64,000 nt of DNA from Chloroflexi bacterium CFX6 (GTDB lineage Bacteria > Chloroflexota > Anaerolineae > Anaerolineales > Villigracilaceae). The DNA lies in assembly GCA_030263595.1 (NCBI GenBank), contig SZPG01000007.1, positions 1 through 64,000 on the forward strand, given 5' to 3'. The notes under the pieces were generated by a model. It was not told the origin of the DNA and did no database searches. It saw only the letters and a list, made by a program, of their open reading frames with translations. Every line of letters starts with the position of its first letter. Positions within the stretch are counted from its first letter, which is position 1. The position numbers were made by a program, and so were the translations under genes. Positions 40,029 to 48,445 of this stretch are shown in pieces.

Positions 40029-40478
40029 ATGACACGACAACCGCTTCTCAAACATCAACACATCGTAAAACTGACCCGCCTGCTCGACATGCTTTACAAG
40101 CCGAGCGAGATCGCTGAAGAGATTGGCGTTGCCACCGACACCATTTATCGCTCCTACCTCCCCGCAGGCCTGCCGCACACTCGTGACAGCCAGGGCAGCA
40201 TCTGGATCCACGGACCTGCCTTCATCGCCTGGGCGCGTCAAACCATAGCGAAGAAAAAAACGGACCGCATCGGACTCCCCGACGATCACGCCTGGTGCAT
40301 GAAATGCAATAGGGCAGTGGAGCTGATCGAACCCAAAACTAAACAAGTGAATCGATATCTGGAATTGCTCCAGGCTGTCTGTCCCCACTGTGGCAAAAAA
40401 ATCAACCGCGCCCGCGCCCGCCAACTCCCCTCGCCTTCAGGAGAGGGGCAGGGGGTGAGGTCAGGGAGGGGGGCATGA
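40029..40478 (+). CDS. HTH/zinc-ribbon protein upstream of the integrase (possible excisionase-type factor)
   Basis: The 149-residue protein has a helix-turn-helix (YKPSEIAEEIGVATDTIYRS, about 21-40) resembling excisionase/MerR-like folds, and a zinc ribbon CMKC (about 88-91) to CPHC (about 118-121). The ATG at 40,029 has GGAG 10 bases upstream. The last 20 or so residues (LPSPSGEGQGVRSGRGA) come from a GC-rich palindrome. It overlaps the integrase by 4 bases (ATGA), so is probably its accessory DNA-binding factor; this is inferred. Confidence 0.7.
   Translation: MTRQPLLKHQHIVKLTRLLDMLYKPSEIAEEIGVATDTIYRSYLPAGLPHTRDSQGSIWIHGPAFIAWARQTIAKKKTDRIGLPDDHAWCMKCNRAVELIEPKTKQVNRYLELLQAVCPHCGKKINRARARQLPSPSGEGQGVRSGRGA
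40428..40463. repeat. In-frame GC-rich repeat at the 3' end of the HTH gene
   Basis: CCCCTCGCCTTCAGGAGAGG continues GGCAGGGGGTGAGG. It is an inverted CTCGCC...GGAGAGG form of the CCCCTCTCC/GGGGAGGGG family and encodes PSPSGEGQG. Confidence 0.7.
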
Positions 40479-41503
40479 TCCACCGACAAAACTGGCTCGA
40501 CGTCCGCGCCTACCTCCACCACATCGAGCGCGTTCGCCAGAACGACCCCCAGACCGTCAAACGCGCCCGCGGCCACCTCCGCCACCTCCTTGAATGGGCG
40601 GACGAAACGCCGTTCGCCAAATCTCGCAACATCGACCCAACTTTCCCCGCCTACCTCCTCGCTGTCCGCAAATCCCCCTCCCTATTTTCGACAGAAAATG
40701 GGGAGGGGCTAGGGGTGGGGCAGGGGGTTGGTCTCTCCCCCGCCTCCATCACAAAATGCCTGGCAAATGCCCGTCAATTCTTCGACTTCGCCCGCTCCGA
40801 ATGGACTCTCCGCTATAAACCCATCTCCGCCTCCTGGATCGAACTCCTCCAGCCTCCCCGATCCGTTCGCCAGGACTCCCGACTCCCCGTGCGGCAGTTC
40901 TGGCAATTGGATGATGTTATGAAGGTGTCCGCCGTTGCCACAGAAACGCTCCGCGAAGAGCGCGGTAAAGTGGCGGTCTGCATATTGTTCCTGAGCGGTA
41001 TGCGCGCCGATGCCCTCGCATCCCTGCCCATCTCCTGCGTGGACTTGGCGGATCGCACGATCTATCAACTCCCCGAGCGCGGCGTGCGCACCAAAAACCG
41101 CAAAGCCGCCAAAACCTACCTCCTCCAAATCCCCGATCTTCTCACTGTCGTCAACCGCTGGAATGACCTGCTCTCCGCCTCCCGCCTCCCGCCTTCTGCC
41201 CTCTGGTACTCCACCCTCTCCCGCGACGGCATGACTCTTACCCCCACCGCTCATGCCTTCGAAGGTCGGCACAACATTATTGCTGAAGATGTCCGTTTAA
41301 TCTGCGAAAAGACAGGCATCCCCTACCTCTCCCCCCACAAACTTCGCCACGGACACACCGTCTACGCCCTAAAGCGGGCATCCAACGTCGCCCAGCTCAA
41401 AGCCATCTCCCAGAACATCATGCACGCCTCCCTCGTCACCACCGACCAGATCTACGGCAAACTCATCAATGACGACGTGCAGGAGATCATTTCATCTCTA
41501 TAA
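40475..41503 (+). CDS. Phage integrase, tyrosine recombinase
   Basis: The 342-residue protein has a SAM-like core-binding domain (about 1-130) and a catalytic domain with the first Arg in FLSGMRADALASLP (about 172), the HxLRH box SPHKLRHGHTVYA (about 290) and the nucleophile Tyr in TTDQIYGKLIND (about 328). A repeat-derived insert (FSTENGEGLGVGQGVG, 40,677-40,733) lies inside the core-binding domain without breaking the frame. It would catalyse integration at the adjacent tRNA-Pro. It is convergent with the tail fibre gene, 2 bases apart. Confidence 0.9.
   Translation: MIHRQNWLDVRAYLHHIERVRQNDPQTVKRARGHLRHLLEWADETPFAKSRNIDPTFPAYLLAVRKSPSLFSTENGEGLGVGQGVGLSPASITKCLANARQFFDFARSEWTLRYKPISASWIELLQPPRSVRQDSRLPVRQFWQLDDVMKVSAVATETLREERGKVAVCILFLSGMRADALASLPISCVDLADRTIYQLPERGVRTKNRKAAKTYLLQIPDLLTVVNRWNDLLSASRLPPSALWYSTLSRDGMTLTPTAHAFEGRHNIIAEDVRLICEKTGIPYLSPHKLRHGHTVYALKRASNVAQLKAISQNIMHASLVTTDQIYGKLINDDVQEIISSL
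40677..40733. repeat. In-frame CCTATTTTC...GAAAATGGGGAGGGG repeat in the integrase gene
   Basis: CCCTCCCTATTTTCGACAG is followed by AAAATGGGGAGGGGCTAGG and GGTGGGGCAGGGGG. The palindromic arms CCCTCCCTATTTTC/GAAAATGGGGAGGG surround GACA-like loop bases. Encodes SLFSTENGEGLGVGQG. Confidence 0.85.
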
Positions 41504-41505
41504 CG

Positions 41506-42111
41506 CTAATCGTCTATTTTATTGTATTGCATCAATGTACGTCCGTTTCCGTCAGATGCAATCTGGGACACGGTCCAGGACGGTGTCCCACCACCATTCC
41601 GCGCTGCATATAATTTTATTGTACTGCTCGCCGCAACTGTGACGATCATCGAGACTTCTATGGTTGCTTCTATATAGTTGGTCGTTTTCACGCGTATCAA
41701 CATGCGCTCCGAATTTACTACATCGGCGGCAAGAGTCGAATTATAGAATTTCCCCTGCAAAAACCATTCGGTGCCAGTATTGCCCTGTAATTGCACACGC
41801 ACGCCGCATCTCACTAGCCAATCCCCAGCCCCTGGCAGGATTATGCTCAACCCTGTATCCTGATAGATCCCCGCCGCCCCTGATATGCTAAACGCCGATC
41901 CCAATACCGCGCTTCCATTCGAAAAGGCTTTCCCTTCCAGCCTGTCCAGCCTCGCCTTTACCGACGCGTCGCTCCCCTTCGGGTCCGTCCCCAGCTCCGT
42001 CTCGATCGCCGTAATTTCATCCCCCCTCTCGTTCTGGTGCGCCGCCAGCACACTATCCGCTAGATCCACCAGCGTCGGAAACGTTTTTATCGAACTTGGA
42101 AAGGATGCCAT
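41506..42111 (-). CDS. Phage tail fibre/receptor-binding-like protein I
   Basis: The 201-residue protein starts MASFPSSIKTFPTLVDLADS then a short helical segment VLAAHQNERGDEITAIETEL. This N-terminal pattern is common in tail fibre or tail tip attachment proteins of siphoviruses. The rest is beta-rich with no known catalytic motif. It ends the late operon and is convergent with the integrase. Confidence 0.65.
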   Translation of the reverse strand: MASFPSSIKTFPTLVDLADSVLAAHQNERGDEITAIETELGTDPKGSDASVKARLDRLEGKAFSNGSAVLGSAFSISGAAGIYQDTGLSIILPGAGDWLVRCGVRVQLQGNTGTEWFLQGKFYNSTLAADVVNSERMLIRVKTTNYIEATIEVSMIVTVAASSTIKLYAARNGGGTPSWTVSQIASDGNGRTLMQYNKIDD

Positions 42112-42122
42112 TTGCGTTTCTC

Positions 42123-42224
42123 CTAATAGGGAAATGGACTATGCAGGACAATGTAAATAATCAACACACAACCGCCGCCAAAGACGAGTAATGCAAATAG
42201 AAATAGAAAAATACTCTGTTTCAT
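42123..42224 (-). CDS. 33-residue single-helix membrane peptide
   Basis: MKQSIFLFLFALLVFGGGCV and a short tail form one membrane segment. Its ATG overlaps the stop of the tail fibre gene before it (ATGA at 42,221-42,224), which supports real translation. A possible lipoprotein-type Cys lies at residue 19. It could be a small lysis accessory; that is a guess. Confidence 0.5.
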   Translation of the reverse strand: MKQSIFLFLFALLVFGGGCVLIIYIVLHSPFPY

Positions 42225-42829
42225 TCTGGCACCGCCACGGCGATCCACTCGATCCGCCCGACACCGTAACTTATGCCAGCCCCATATGCCTCCCTCTCCC
42301 GCAACAGGATGGTCTTGACGCCTGCCGTCACGCCAGTTTTTACCGCGAACACCGGCACATCGAACGATATCCCTCCCGAATACCTCTGCGATGCCCCGTT
42401 CCCATCGGTTCCATCCACGCGGATTTTGAAATCGAACCAGCAATTGCCCTCCCCTTCGTATGCCCACACCCGTCCCAACACGATCAATGTGCTCGTAACC
42501 AACACCGTGATTGTATTGCTCGAATTGGGCATGTCCCGTTCGACCGTGGAATTATATGTATGTCCTGCGGCATTATGATGATGTTTCACCACAAATGCAG
42601 CCTGCCCATACTCTGGCGCCGTGCCAGCTGCATTGACACGTAGCAATTTGCGCGCCGCCCCTGTTACTCCCAATCTGCCCAATTGATTCGCTGCCGTGGC
42701 ATAGGCGATATCCCCAGCCGTTGTATAGGGCCATAATGCCTCGACGTTATCTCGCAGGAACGTATTCTGCTGGCTCGCGGACCACGCATCTCCGTTCGCC
42801 ACGGTTGGTACCGTTTGTTTAGTCGCCAT
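42221..42829 (-). CDS. Phage tail fibre-like protein II
   Basis: The 202-residue protein MATKQTVPTVANGDAWSASQ QNTFLRDNVEALWPYTTAGD (shown in two parts) has the N-terminal motif of phage tail proteins of unknown function that precede fibres (WSASQxNTxLRDNxxALWPYTTAGDI). The C-terminal part is beta-rich. It follows a zinc-ribbon gene by overlap of 11 bases. ATG at 42,829. Confidence 0.65.
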   Translation of the reverse strand: MATKQTVPTVANGDAWSASQQNTFLRDNVEALWPYTTAGDIAYATAANQLGRLGVTGAARKLLRVNAAGTAPEYGQAAFVVKHHHNAAGHTYNSTVERDMPNSSNTITVLVTSTLIVLGRVWAYEGEGNCWFDFKIRVDGTDGNGASQRYSGGISFDVPVFAVKTGVTAGVKTILLREREAYGAGISYGVGRIEWIAVAVPE

Positions 42830-43331
42830 CCCACACCTCGGACTGATCACTGATCACTGATGACTGATGACTTTTTACTGCCCCTCTGAGCCTCTGCACC
42901 CTCAATAATTCCACCGTCTCCCCAGGGTTCCAGCTCCTCGACACCCCAGGCGTCAAGCTCTTCGCATTGATCGCCCTGTCAATCGGCTTCAACTTTGGGT
43001 TCACGTACACCTCGCGCTCCAACAGCTCGCGCTCGATATCCAACCTATTCTCCGGGAACACCACCGCCCGCAACTTCCCCCCGCTGGGAGCATTCCCGCA
43101 CGTCGCACAGAAATACACGGGGTCGCTCGGCTCCACGTAGTTCGCACTCCCGCACTCGCAGTCCGCGAGCCACCTGCCGAAATCCACCCGTGCGAACACC
43201 CGCTCCCCCCCCATCTCCGCGCCAGGCACAAAACCGCGCCGCCCCGCCAGCCCCGCCATCATCTCCCTGAAGGTCTTGAACCCCAACTCCCTCGCCTTAT
43301 CCGCACCGCTGTAAATCTTCTCCGTCATCAT
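42819..43331 (-). CDS. Phage protein with zinc ribbon, tail region
   Basis: The 170-residue protein has an N-terminal helical half (KIYSGADKARELGFKTFREM) and a four-Cys zinc ribbon CECG (about 59-62) to CATCG (about 74-78), then a charged segment with NPKLKPIDRAINAKSLTPGV. Its last 20 residues (SHQSSVISDQSEVWDGD) come from the TGATCACTG repeat. It may mediate assembly of tail tip proteins. GGAG stands before the tandem ATGs at 43,331/43,328. Confidence 0.55.
   Translation of the reverse strand: MMTEKIYSGADKARELGFKTFREMMAGLAGRRGFVPGAEMGGERVFARVDFGRWLADCECGSANYVEPSDPVYFCATCGNAPSGGKLRAVVFPENRLDIERELLEREVYVNPKLKPIDRAINAKSLTPGVSRSWNPGETVELLRVQRLRGAVKSHQSSVISDQSEVWDGD
42841..42868. repeat. TGATCACTG-type repeat at the 3' end of the zinc-ribbon gene
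   Basis: GACTGATCACTGATCACTG then ATGACTGATGACT. Encodes VISDQSEV-like residues in frame, as in leuS. Confidence 0.75.
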
Positions 43332-43360
43332 CTGCTCCTTCCAAACTAACAACCATCAAA

Positions 43361-44926
43361 CTAAAAAACCGTCGTCACCCCGAACACCGCAGGGAACACC
43401 CACGTCCCACTCACATTCCCCAGCAGGTTCGGTTCCAAATAGACCTCCGTCTCGAACGTGTAGCACGACTCATCCACCGACGAATGCCTGTAATACCCGA
43501 TCCGATATTCTCCCGTGATGCCCTTCGATGCAAAATCGGTTGACACCAATCCGAATAATCGCATGCCGAACTGCAGGTCGAATTGGTCGTACATTTTGAA
43601 CCGCGGGAACGCCCGCTGGACGGCAAGCCTGCTCCGTAAAATATCCGCCTCGTCCCGCGCTGTGTTGATATCCTGCAGCCAGTCGCTCTTTACTAGGAAC
43701 TCCCGTTCCCCGAATGCCTCTTTGCTGTCGGCATCCTCCCGCTCCACGTAAGTGTACTTGTCTGCCGCGATCGCATTCCCGCGCAGGCGGATCGAAAAAC
43801 TACCCGAAGGCGGAACCATATAAGTGCCGGTCGCTCCATTGTTTCGTATCGTCAACTTGGCTGTCGTCGCAAATTTCGAAAGACCGATTGTGATATTGCT
43901 ACTCAAGTCCGTTCCCGCGCCGTCCTCCTGTGAGTTCGCATCCCAATCTATGTTCTCCACAGGGTCCGTGATGCTCGTCGCCACCGCCTCCTCTCCGTTC
44001 AAGGAAAATTGCGCCCATACCTCCCGTTCCTCCCCCGCGGGAATGAATACCCGATCCTGCGTCTCCCACAGCGTCACTCCCGTCTGTAGGTTTCGTCTGC
44101 GCGCATATACGCGGATCACGTTGAATACCGTCTCCCAGGGCATCGGCGTGCGCACGCCGTAACTCTCCAGGGTATCGGCGTCCGTGAATGTCATCAGGGG
44201 TGTTTCTGCGGAAACGCGGCTCTTATACACTGCCGCGCCGTTCTCCCCGACGCAGAACATCCCCAGTGCCGCGTCGGCGATGGACTGCATTTCTGCGAAC
44301 GCGCTCCGCCCACTCGCCCACCAGTATGCCATTGCCTCGCTCACCGTCGTATCAATCTCCCTGCTGTCCGTCCACCCGAACGCATCCAGGCAGGCTTGCA
44401 CTGCCGCATCGTAGCGAATATTGCTCTGCACCGTCGTGCGGATCGTCCGTTTCAACTCGTCCACCGCATTGATCAGTTCCATCTTCACCGATGGCACCTC
44501 GCTGTAGGTCGGGCGGATGTCCGTCAACCTCCCCGTCATCACATCCTCTACCGTCCCTCCCGGTTCCTTCTGCACCCTCAGTCTGAATTTCCGCCCTGGC
44601 TGAATCATCCCCGCCAGCGGACCGCTCAAATTAAACGGGTCATAACGCCCGTCGAAATCTCTCAACAATAGCGTCCCCCTGCTCGGCGCCACAGGCTCGA
44701 ACCCCTGCCCGCCGCCCTGCATGAAATTCTGCCTGCCCGCCTCTGTAGCAATGGAATACAGGTTCAACCCCTCGTTCTCGCCGTTGAAGATGCCGTCGTT
44801 GTCCCAGTCCACCTCGAACATCCACGTCACAGGGCGGTCCACGCTGGCGGCGCCATACGTCAATCCCGCCGCCCCATACAGCGAACCATCCCCATATCTA
44901 CACGTGGACATTCGTCTCTCCGACAA
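43361..44926 (-). CDS. Phage tail hub/baseplate-like protein
   Basis: The 521-residue protein lies right after the tape measure gene, where distal tail and tail-associated hub proteins lie. It has FEVDWDNDGIFNGENEG (calcium-like DxDxDG) near residue 38, a hub-like MTGRLTDIRPTYSEVPSVKM segment and a long beta-rich C-terminus. No peptidase motif is visible. A tail hub (gp44-like) role is inferred from place and size. Confidence 0.6.
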   Translation of the reverse strand: MSERRMSTCRYGDGSLYGAAGLTYGAASVDRPVTWMFEVDWDNDGIFNGENEGLNLYSIATEAGRQNFMQGGGQGFEPVAPSRGTLLLRDFDGRYDPFNLSGPLAGMIQPGRKFRLRVQKEPGGTVEDVMTGRLTDIRPTYSEVPSVKMELINAVDELKRTIRTTVQSNIRYDAAVQACLDAFGWTDSREIDTTVSEAMAYWWASGRSAFAEMQSIADAALGMFCVGENGAAVYKSRVSAETPLMTFTDADTLESYGVRTPMPWETVFNVIRVYARRRNLQTGVTLWETQDRVFIPAGEEREVWAQFSLNGEEAVATSITDPVENIDWDANSQEDGAGTDLSSNITIGLSKFATTAKLTIRNNGATGTYMVPPSGSFSIRLRGNAIAADKYTYVEREDADSKEAFGEREFLVKSDWLQDINTARDEADILRSRLAVQRAFPRFKMYDQFDLQFGMRLFGLVSTDFASKGITGEYRIGYYRHSSVDESCYTFETEVYLEPNLLGNVSGTWVFPAVFGVTTVF

Positions 44927-44968
44927 GACTAGCGACTATTAGACTAATGACTATCCGACTAGCGACTC
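44920..44968. repeat. Short GACTA repeat array before the tail hub gene
   Basis: GACAAGACTAGCGACTATTA then GACTAATGACTATCC and GACTAGCGACT. It matches the repeat within the leuS T-box leader, so the prophage and the host share this family. Confidence 0.7.
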
Positions 44969-44971
44969 TTT

Positions 44972-46753
44972 TCACGCCAGCCCCCTCTCCCGCAACAGCA
45001 CTCCCACCGCGCCCGCGATCTTTCGCGCCACGTCCCGCTCGTCCGTCACGCCGTCCGATGTCATATTGATATGGATCACCGTCCCGCCGCCCGCCGCGCT
45101 TCCGAACATCCCACCGCCCGTCATCTCCGCGCCGCCCCAGGCTGTCGCGCTTGGCATCGCAAAACCCGCCGCGGTCGCAGGCATCAGGCTCTTTAGACTC
45201 TTCTCGTAGCCCGAGATCTGCCCCGCCCCCATCTCCCAGCCCACCTCGTGCTCGAACACCTTCGAAGGGCTTTCGATCCCCAGAAACCCCTTAGCCGCTT
45301 CCAGTGCCGCATTTGCCGCTCGCTTTGCCGCATCCTTCAGCCATTCGATGCTGTTTATGATGCCGTTACCGATCCCCTCGATGATGTTCCTCCCAACCTG
45401 CCCCCAGTCGGTGTCCCTGAAAAAACTGATCACAGATTCGACTAAATTGCTGAACCCCGTTTTCAGGTTCTCCCACGCGGTCGTGGCGATGGTCGTGATC
45501 AACTTCCACGCCGCATCCCATGCCTCGCGTAACTTCTCGCCGAACGCCCGCCAATCTCCCTCCCGCGCCGCCTGGAACGCCTGCATCAGCGGACCGATGA
45601 TCGTCATCGCCGCCTGGATCGCATTCTGGATGAACTGCCACGCCGTCGCGATTGCGCTCTTGATCCCCTCCCACACTGCCGCTGTCTTCTCGCGGATGCC
45701 TCCCCAGTTGTTTTGCCATGCCGCATACAACAACGCCAGCGCCCCGATGATCACCGCCACCACGATCAGCACCGGCGCGCTCACTGCCCCCACTGCCCCA
45801 GCGATTGCCGTGAAGATCGGGATCAGCGTCCCGATCGCGCTCACGATGGATCCGATGATCACCAGTAGAGGACCCAGCACCGCCACGATCCCCAACACTG
45901 TCAGGATGTTCTGCTTCATGCTCGGGTCCAACGCGTTGAACCACGCGATCCCCTCCCGCACCCATCCCAGCAATTGGATGGCATATGGCATTAGCATTTG
46001 TCCGATGCTCGCCGCCAGATTCGTAAACTCGGCCTTGGCGATCCTCGTCTGGTTCGCCATCCCGTCGGACGTGTTCGCAAAATCGCCTGCTACCTGGTTC
46101 GTCTGCTCGTAGATCAATGCCAACGCCGCTTGTGCCTTTGCCGCGTCGTTCACCTCGCCTGTCGCGTCGGCTAGATTCATCTCGATCGCCTTCGCCTCGA
46201 TCGCCGCCGCGTTCAACTTCACGCCGAACTGCTCCAGCGGGTTGAACTCTCCCTTCAGCCCGCTCTGGATCGCCTGGAGCGCGGACGAAACATCCGTATT
46301 GAATATGCTCGCCATGTCCGCCGCGCGCTCGGTCAGGTTGATCGTCTCCTCCGCTGCCTCCTGCTGGTCGAATCCCAGGTTCTTCAGGAATGCGCCAGTC
46401 ACTGCCCCCATCTGGTTGAACTCCGCTGTCGCCAGTCCCACCGTCGTCGCCGAAGTCTGCCCATATTCATGCAGCACGCCTGCCGCATCCCCGAACACCA
46501 CGTTCACCGCGTTCGCGCTCTCATTCAGGTCGCTGAACGCGTCCACAGCCAAAACCGCCCCGCCCACGATCGGCAGGGTGAAAGCCGCCGTCATCGTCTT
46601 CCCCGTGCCGGAGAGTTGGTCTCCCGCTTTCTTCCAGGCTTTACCCACGCGCTCCGCTGAGCGCACAGCCTTCAACTCCGCCTTCTCCATCTCTGCCGAG
46701 AAGCCGCCGATATCAGCCGCCAGTTTTACGATCAACGTCGCTAATGTCGCCAT
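44972..46753 (-). CDS. Phage tail tape measure protein
   Basis: The 593-residue protein has an N-terminal helical region (KAVRSAERVGKAWKKAGDQL), the phage-tail-tape-measure block AVDAFSDLNESANAVNVVFG with NQMGAVTGAFLKNLG, a long hydrophobic centre (about 270-350) and repeated helix units (WEGIKSAIATAWQFIQNAIQ). It sets tail length; about 600 residues suggests a tail of about 90 nm by the 1.5 angstrom-per-residue rule, which is inference. It follows two chaperone-type genes as usual. Confidence 0.92.
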   Translation of the reverse strand: MATLATLIVKLAADIGGFSAEMEKAELKAVRSAERVGKAWKKAGDQLSGTGKTMTAAFTLPIVGGAVLAVDAFSDLNESANAVNVVFGDAAGVLHEYGQTSATTVGLATAEFNQMGAVTGAFLKNLGFDQQEAAEETINLTERAADMASIFNTDVSSALQAIQSGLKGEFNPLEQFGVKLNAAAIEAKAIEMNLADATGEVNDAAKAQAALALIYEQTNQVAGDFANTSDGMANQTRIAKAEFTNLAASIGQMLMPYAIQLLGWVREGIAWFNALDPSMKQNILTVLGIVAVLGPLLVIIGSIVSAIGTLIPIFTAIAGAVGAVSAPVLIVVAVIIGALALLYAAWQNNWGGIREKTAAVWEGIKSAIATAWQFIQNAIQAAMTIIGPLMQAFQAAREGDWRAFGEKLREAWDAAWKLITTIATTAWENLKTGFSNLVESVISFFRDTDWGQVGRNIIEGIGNGIINSIEWLKDAAKRAANAALEAAKGFLGIESPSKVFEHEVGWEMGAGQISGYEKSLKSLMPATAAGFAMPSATAWGGAEMTGGGMFGSAAGGGTVIHINMTSDGVTDERDVARKIAGAVGVLLRERGLA

Positions 46754-46843
46754 TCACTGCTCACTGCTCACTGTTTTGCGTTTCGCTTTCTCCCCTCTCC
46801 GAATTCGCTTTCTGAATTTGGGGAGGGGTCGGGGGTGGGGCTT
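46752..46843. repeat. Two repeat families in tandem at the 3' end of the chaperone II gene
   Basis: TTCACTGCTCACTGCTCACTG (46,752-46,772; here TTCACTGCTCACTGCTCACT plus G) is next to CCCCTCTCCGAATTCGC and AATTTGGGGAGGGGTCGGG (46,794-46,838), whose arms pair. Both are read in frame into the protein tail. Confidence 0.75.
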
Positions 46844-47165
46844 CCTTACTCGCGCTCACCAGCATCCCGAAGAACGTCTTCACCTTATCGACCACGCTCA
46901 CAGGTTTCGACTCTTCTGCCTCTTCATGCTCGTCCAGCGCTCCCTCGAAATCGAAAAACTTCCTGAAATCCTCGGGACTCCATTGTTTCTTGCGGCTATC
47001 CGTCCATAGGTTTGCGACCACAGCAGCCAGCACCATAAAGCGGTAATCCATCCGCGACTCCCCGAAGGGCTGCAAACGCGCGAACCCCAGCCACTCCGAG
47101 AATTCCAGGCTGCTGACAGACTCCTGGCATGCCCGCACCGATGGATGACCCAGCGCCAGCGTCAA
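46761..47165 (-). CDS. Tail assembly chaperone-like protein II
   Basis: The 134-residue protein carries SLEFSEWLGFARLQPFGESR MDYRFMVLAAVVANLW (two parts), the pattern of the GpT/DUF4035-like segment encoded before tape measure genes. Its ATG overlaps the stop of the upstream gene (ATGA at 47,162-47,165), so it is made by restart rather than by the classical slippage. The last 30 residues (PPPTPPQIQKANSERGESET QNSEQ) are encoded by two repeat families. Confidence 0.75.
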   Translation of the reverse strand: MTLALGHPSVRACQESVSSLEFSEWLGFARLQPFGESRMDYRFMVLAAVVANLWTDSRKKQWSPEDFRKFFDFEGALDEHEEAEESKPVSVVDKVKTFFGMLVSASKEAPPPTPPQIQKANSERGESETQNSEQ

Positions 47166-47560
47166 CTCGAACCAGAATCTTCGCTCTGGTCGCTCACGAA
47201 GTTTTTTGTGAGTTCGTCCACGTCCGCTTCGCTGATGCCGCTCAACTCAGCCGCTGCGTCGTACAGTTTCGCCAATTCTGCGGCGCTGGTTTTTCCAAGC
47301 GCCGCCACGTCGGCTGGCGAAAAGAGTTTGTTGCCATGTTCGTCACGCGCGCACTCAGCCACCAGGCGTGCTCGGAAATTCTCAAGGTTCGCTTGGATGT
47401 TCTTGCCCTTGCCCTTCAGCGTTGCCGCCTCGAACGCGTCTCGTTCCGTGCCGCTCAAACCCCACAACAGCACGACTCCGCCATAGGCAGATACCTCGCG
47501 TTTCGGCAGAAATGTCGCCGCCAGGATCTGGTCGCGATTCAGAAATTTACCAGCCGCCAT
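47162..47560 (-). CDS. Tail assembly chaperone-like protein I
   Basis: The 132-residue protein MAAGKFLNRDQILAATFLPK... lies between tail tube and chaperone II; its RDxxxAFEAATLKGKG-like core (GTERDAFEAATLKGKGKNI) matches phage tail assembly chaperones (gp13/14-like). It should bind the tape measure protein during tail assembly. It overlaps the tail tube stop by one base. Confidence 0.75.
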   Translation of the reverse strand: MAAGKFLNRDQILAATFLPKREVSAYGGVVLLWGLSGTERDAFEAATLKGKGKNIQANLENFRARLVAECARDEHGNKLFSPADVAALGKTSAAELAKLYDAAAELSGISEADVDELTKNFVSDQSEDSGSS

Positions 47561-47988
47561 TATGACACCTCGCTCACGGGTCCCGTGATCTTCAGCGTTA
47601 CGTCGGTTTCCAGAAGACCGTCAACGGGTCCGTCGGGATCGAACTGCGTCACCAGTGCCGCAAACTGATATGTGGTGCTGGTCGTATCGGGCAGGACGAT
47701 CTGAAAGTTTCGCTGTGCGCGGTTGATCAGGTCCGCCGCCAGTCCCGCCCCGAAACTGTGACTCGCGTCGTCGGGCAGGAAATTCAACTTGAACGAACAC
47801 TCGCCCCCCTCGATCAATGTGGATTTGAACGTGCGCCACGCGCCTGGCGAACCGTGGTGCGTCGTCTCCTTCGTTTCGGCTTTCAACTTGAACGGTTTGA
47901 TGTCCTTCACTTCCGCCACGGACGAGAAGGTCTCGGGTGAGCCGCCGTTCCCGCGCTTCAGCAAAACTCCATAAGATGCGTGTGACAT
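47560..47988 (-). CDS. Phage major tail tube protein
   Basis: The 142-residue protein has the siphovirus tail tube pattern: SYGVLLKRGNGGSPETFSSV at the start, ETTHHGSPGAWRTFKST and INGVVTS-like closing LETDVTLKITGPVSEV. The fold polymerises into the tail tube around the tape measure. An ATG at 47,988 with GGAG upstream. Size and place fit. Confidence 0.85.
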   Translation of the reverse strand: MSHASYGVLLKRGNGGSPETFSSVAEVKDIKPFKLKAETKETTHHGSPGAWRTFKSTLIEGGECSFKLNFLPDDASHSFGAGLAADLINRAQRNFQIVLPDTTSTTYQFAALVTQFDPDGPVDGLLETDVTLKITGPVSEVS

Positions 47989-47996
47989 ATCGTCTC

Positions 47997-48075
47997 CTTT
48001 TATTGTTTGTTCCCCTCGCCATCCTGAGCGGAGGTGTATCCGCCGCAGTCGAAGGATGGCGAGGGGCAGGGTCTA
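47997..48075. repeat. GC-rich palindrome between tail tube and neck gene
   Basis: CCCCTCGCCATCCTGAGCGG ... CGAAGGATGGCGAGGGG: the arms CCCCTCGCCATCCT and AGGATGGCGAGGGG are exact complements around a GTGTATCCGCCGCAGTCG-type centre. The same element with slightly different sequence lies at 49,376-49,446 and 50,052-50,121. Confidence 0.85.
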
Positions 48076-48079
48076 CACT

Positions 48080-48445
48080 CTACACCAGCTGGATCACAGC
48101 CCACTTCACAGCCGCGTTGCTGGCTTCGATGTACACGAACCCGTCGCTCTGCATCCAGCCTGGCTTCTTGAAGCGGAACGCCGCGATCTCTCCCGCGCCC
48201 AGCGAGAATGTGGTCACGTCGCCCGTCCGCTTGAACTCGTCCGCCACCGACGTGAACGTGATCGTGTATGCGCTGGCGCCTGTATTGTGGATGATCACCA
48301 GGTCGTCGCCGCTCGGCGCGAATTGGTCCTTGTTCGCCACATCCGCCGCGGTCTCCACCAGGTCGAGCGCATTCGCCGCCACAGGCAATGTCGGATAAGG
48401 CCCATACGGTAACTGCTTTGTGATCGTTTGTCTTGCCATGTTCAT
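48080..48445 (-). CDS. Phage head-tail region protein, beta-sandwich type
   Basis: The 121-residue protein MARQTITKQLPYGPYPTLPV... (start ATG 48,445 or 48,439) is beta-rich with VIIHNTGASAYTITFTSVAD and ends YIEASNAAVKWAVIQLV. Similar small proteins occur beside tail tube genes and may be minor tail or decoration proteins. Function is not recognised. Confidence 0.6.
   Translation of the reverse strand: MNMARQTITKQLPYGPYPTLPVAANALDLVETAADVANKDQFAPSGDDLVIIHNTGASAYTITFTSVADEFKRTGDVTTFSLGAGEIAAFRFKKPGWMQSDGFVYIEASNAAVKWAVIQLV

Noticed and set aside
41506-42829. Diversity-generating retroelement acting on the tail fibre genes
   Set aside because: No reverse transcriptase, no template repeat and no A-biased variable repeat are seen in the window.
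47129-47668. Classical slippery-site frameshift between the two tail chaperones
   Set aside because: The second gene has its own ATG overlapping the stop (ATGA), and I see no convincing slippery heptamer at the junction.
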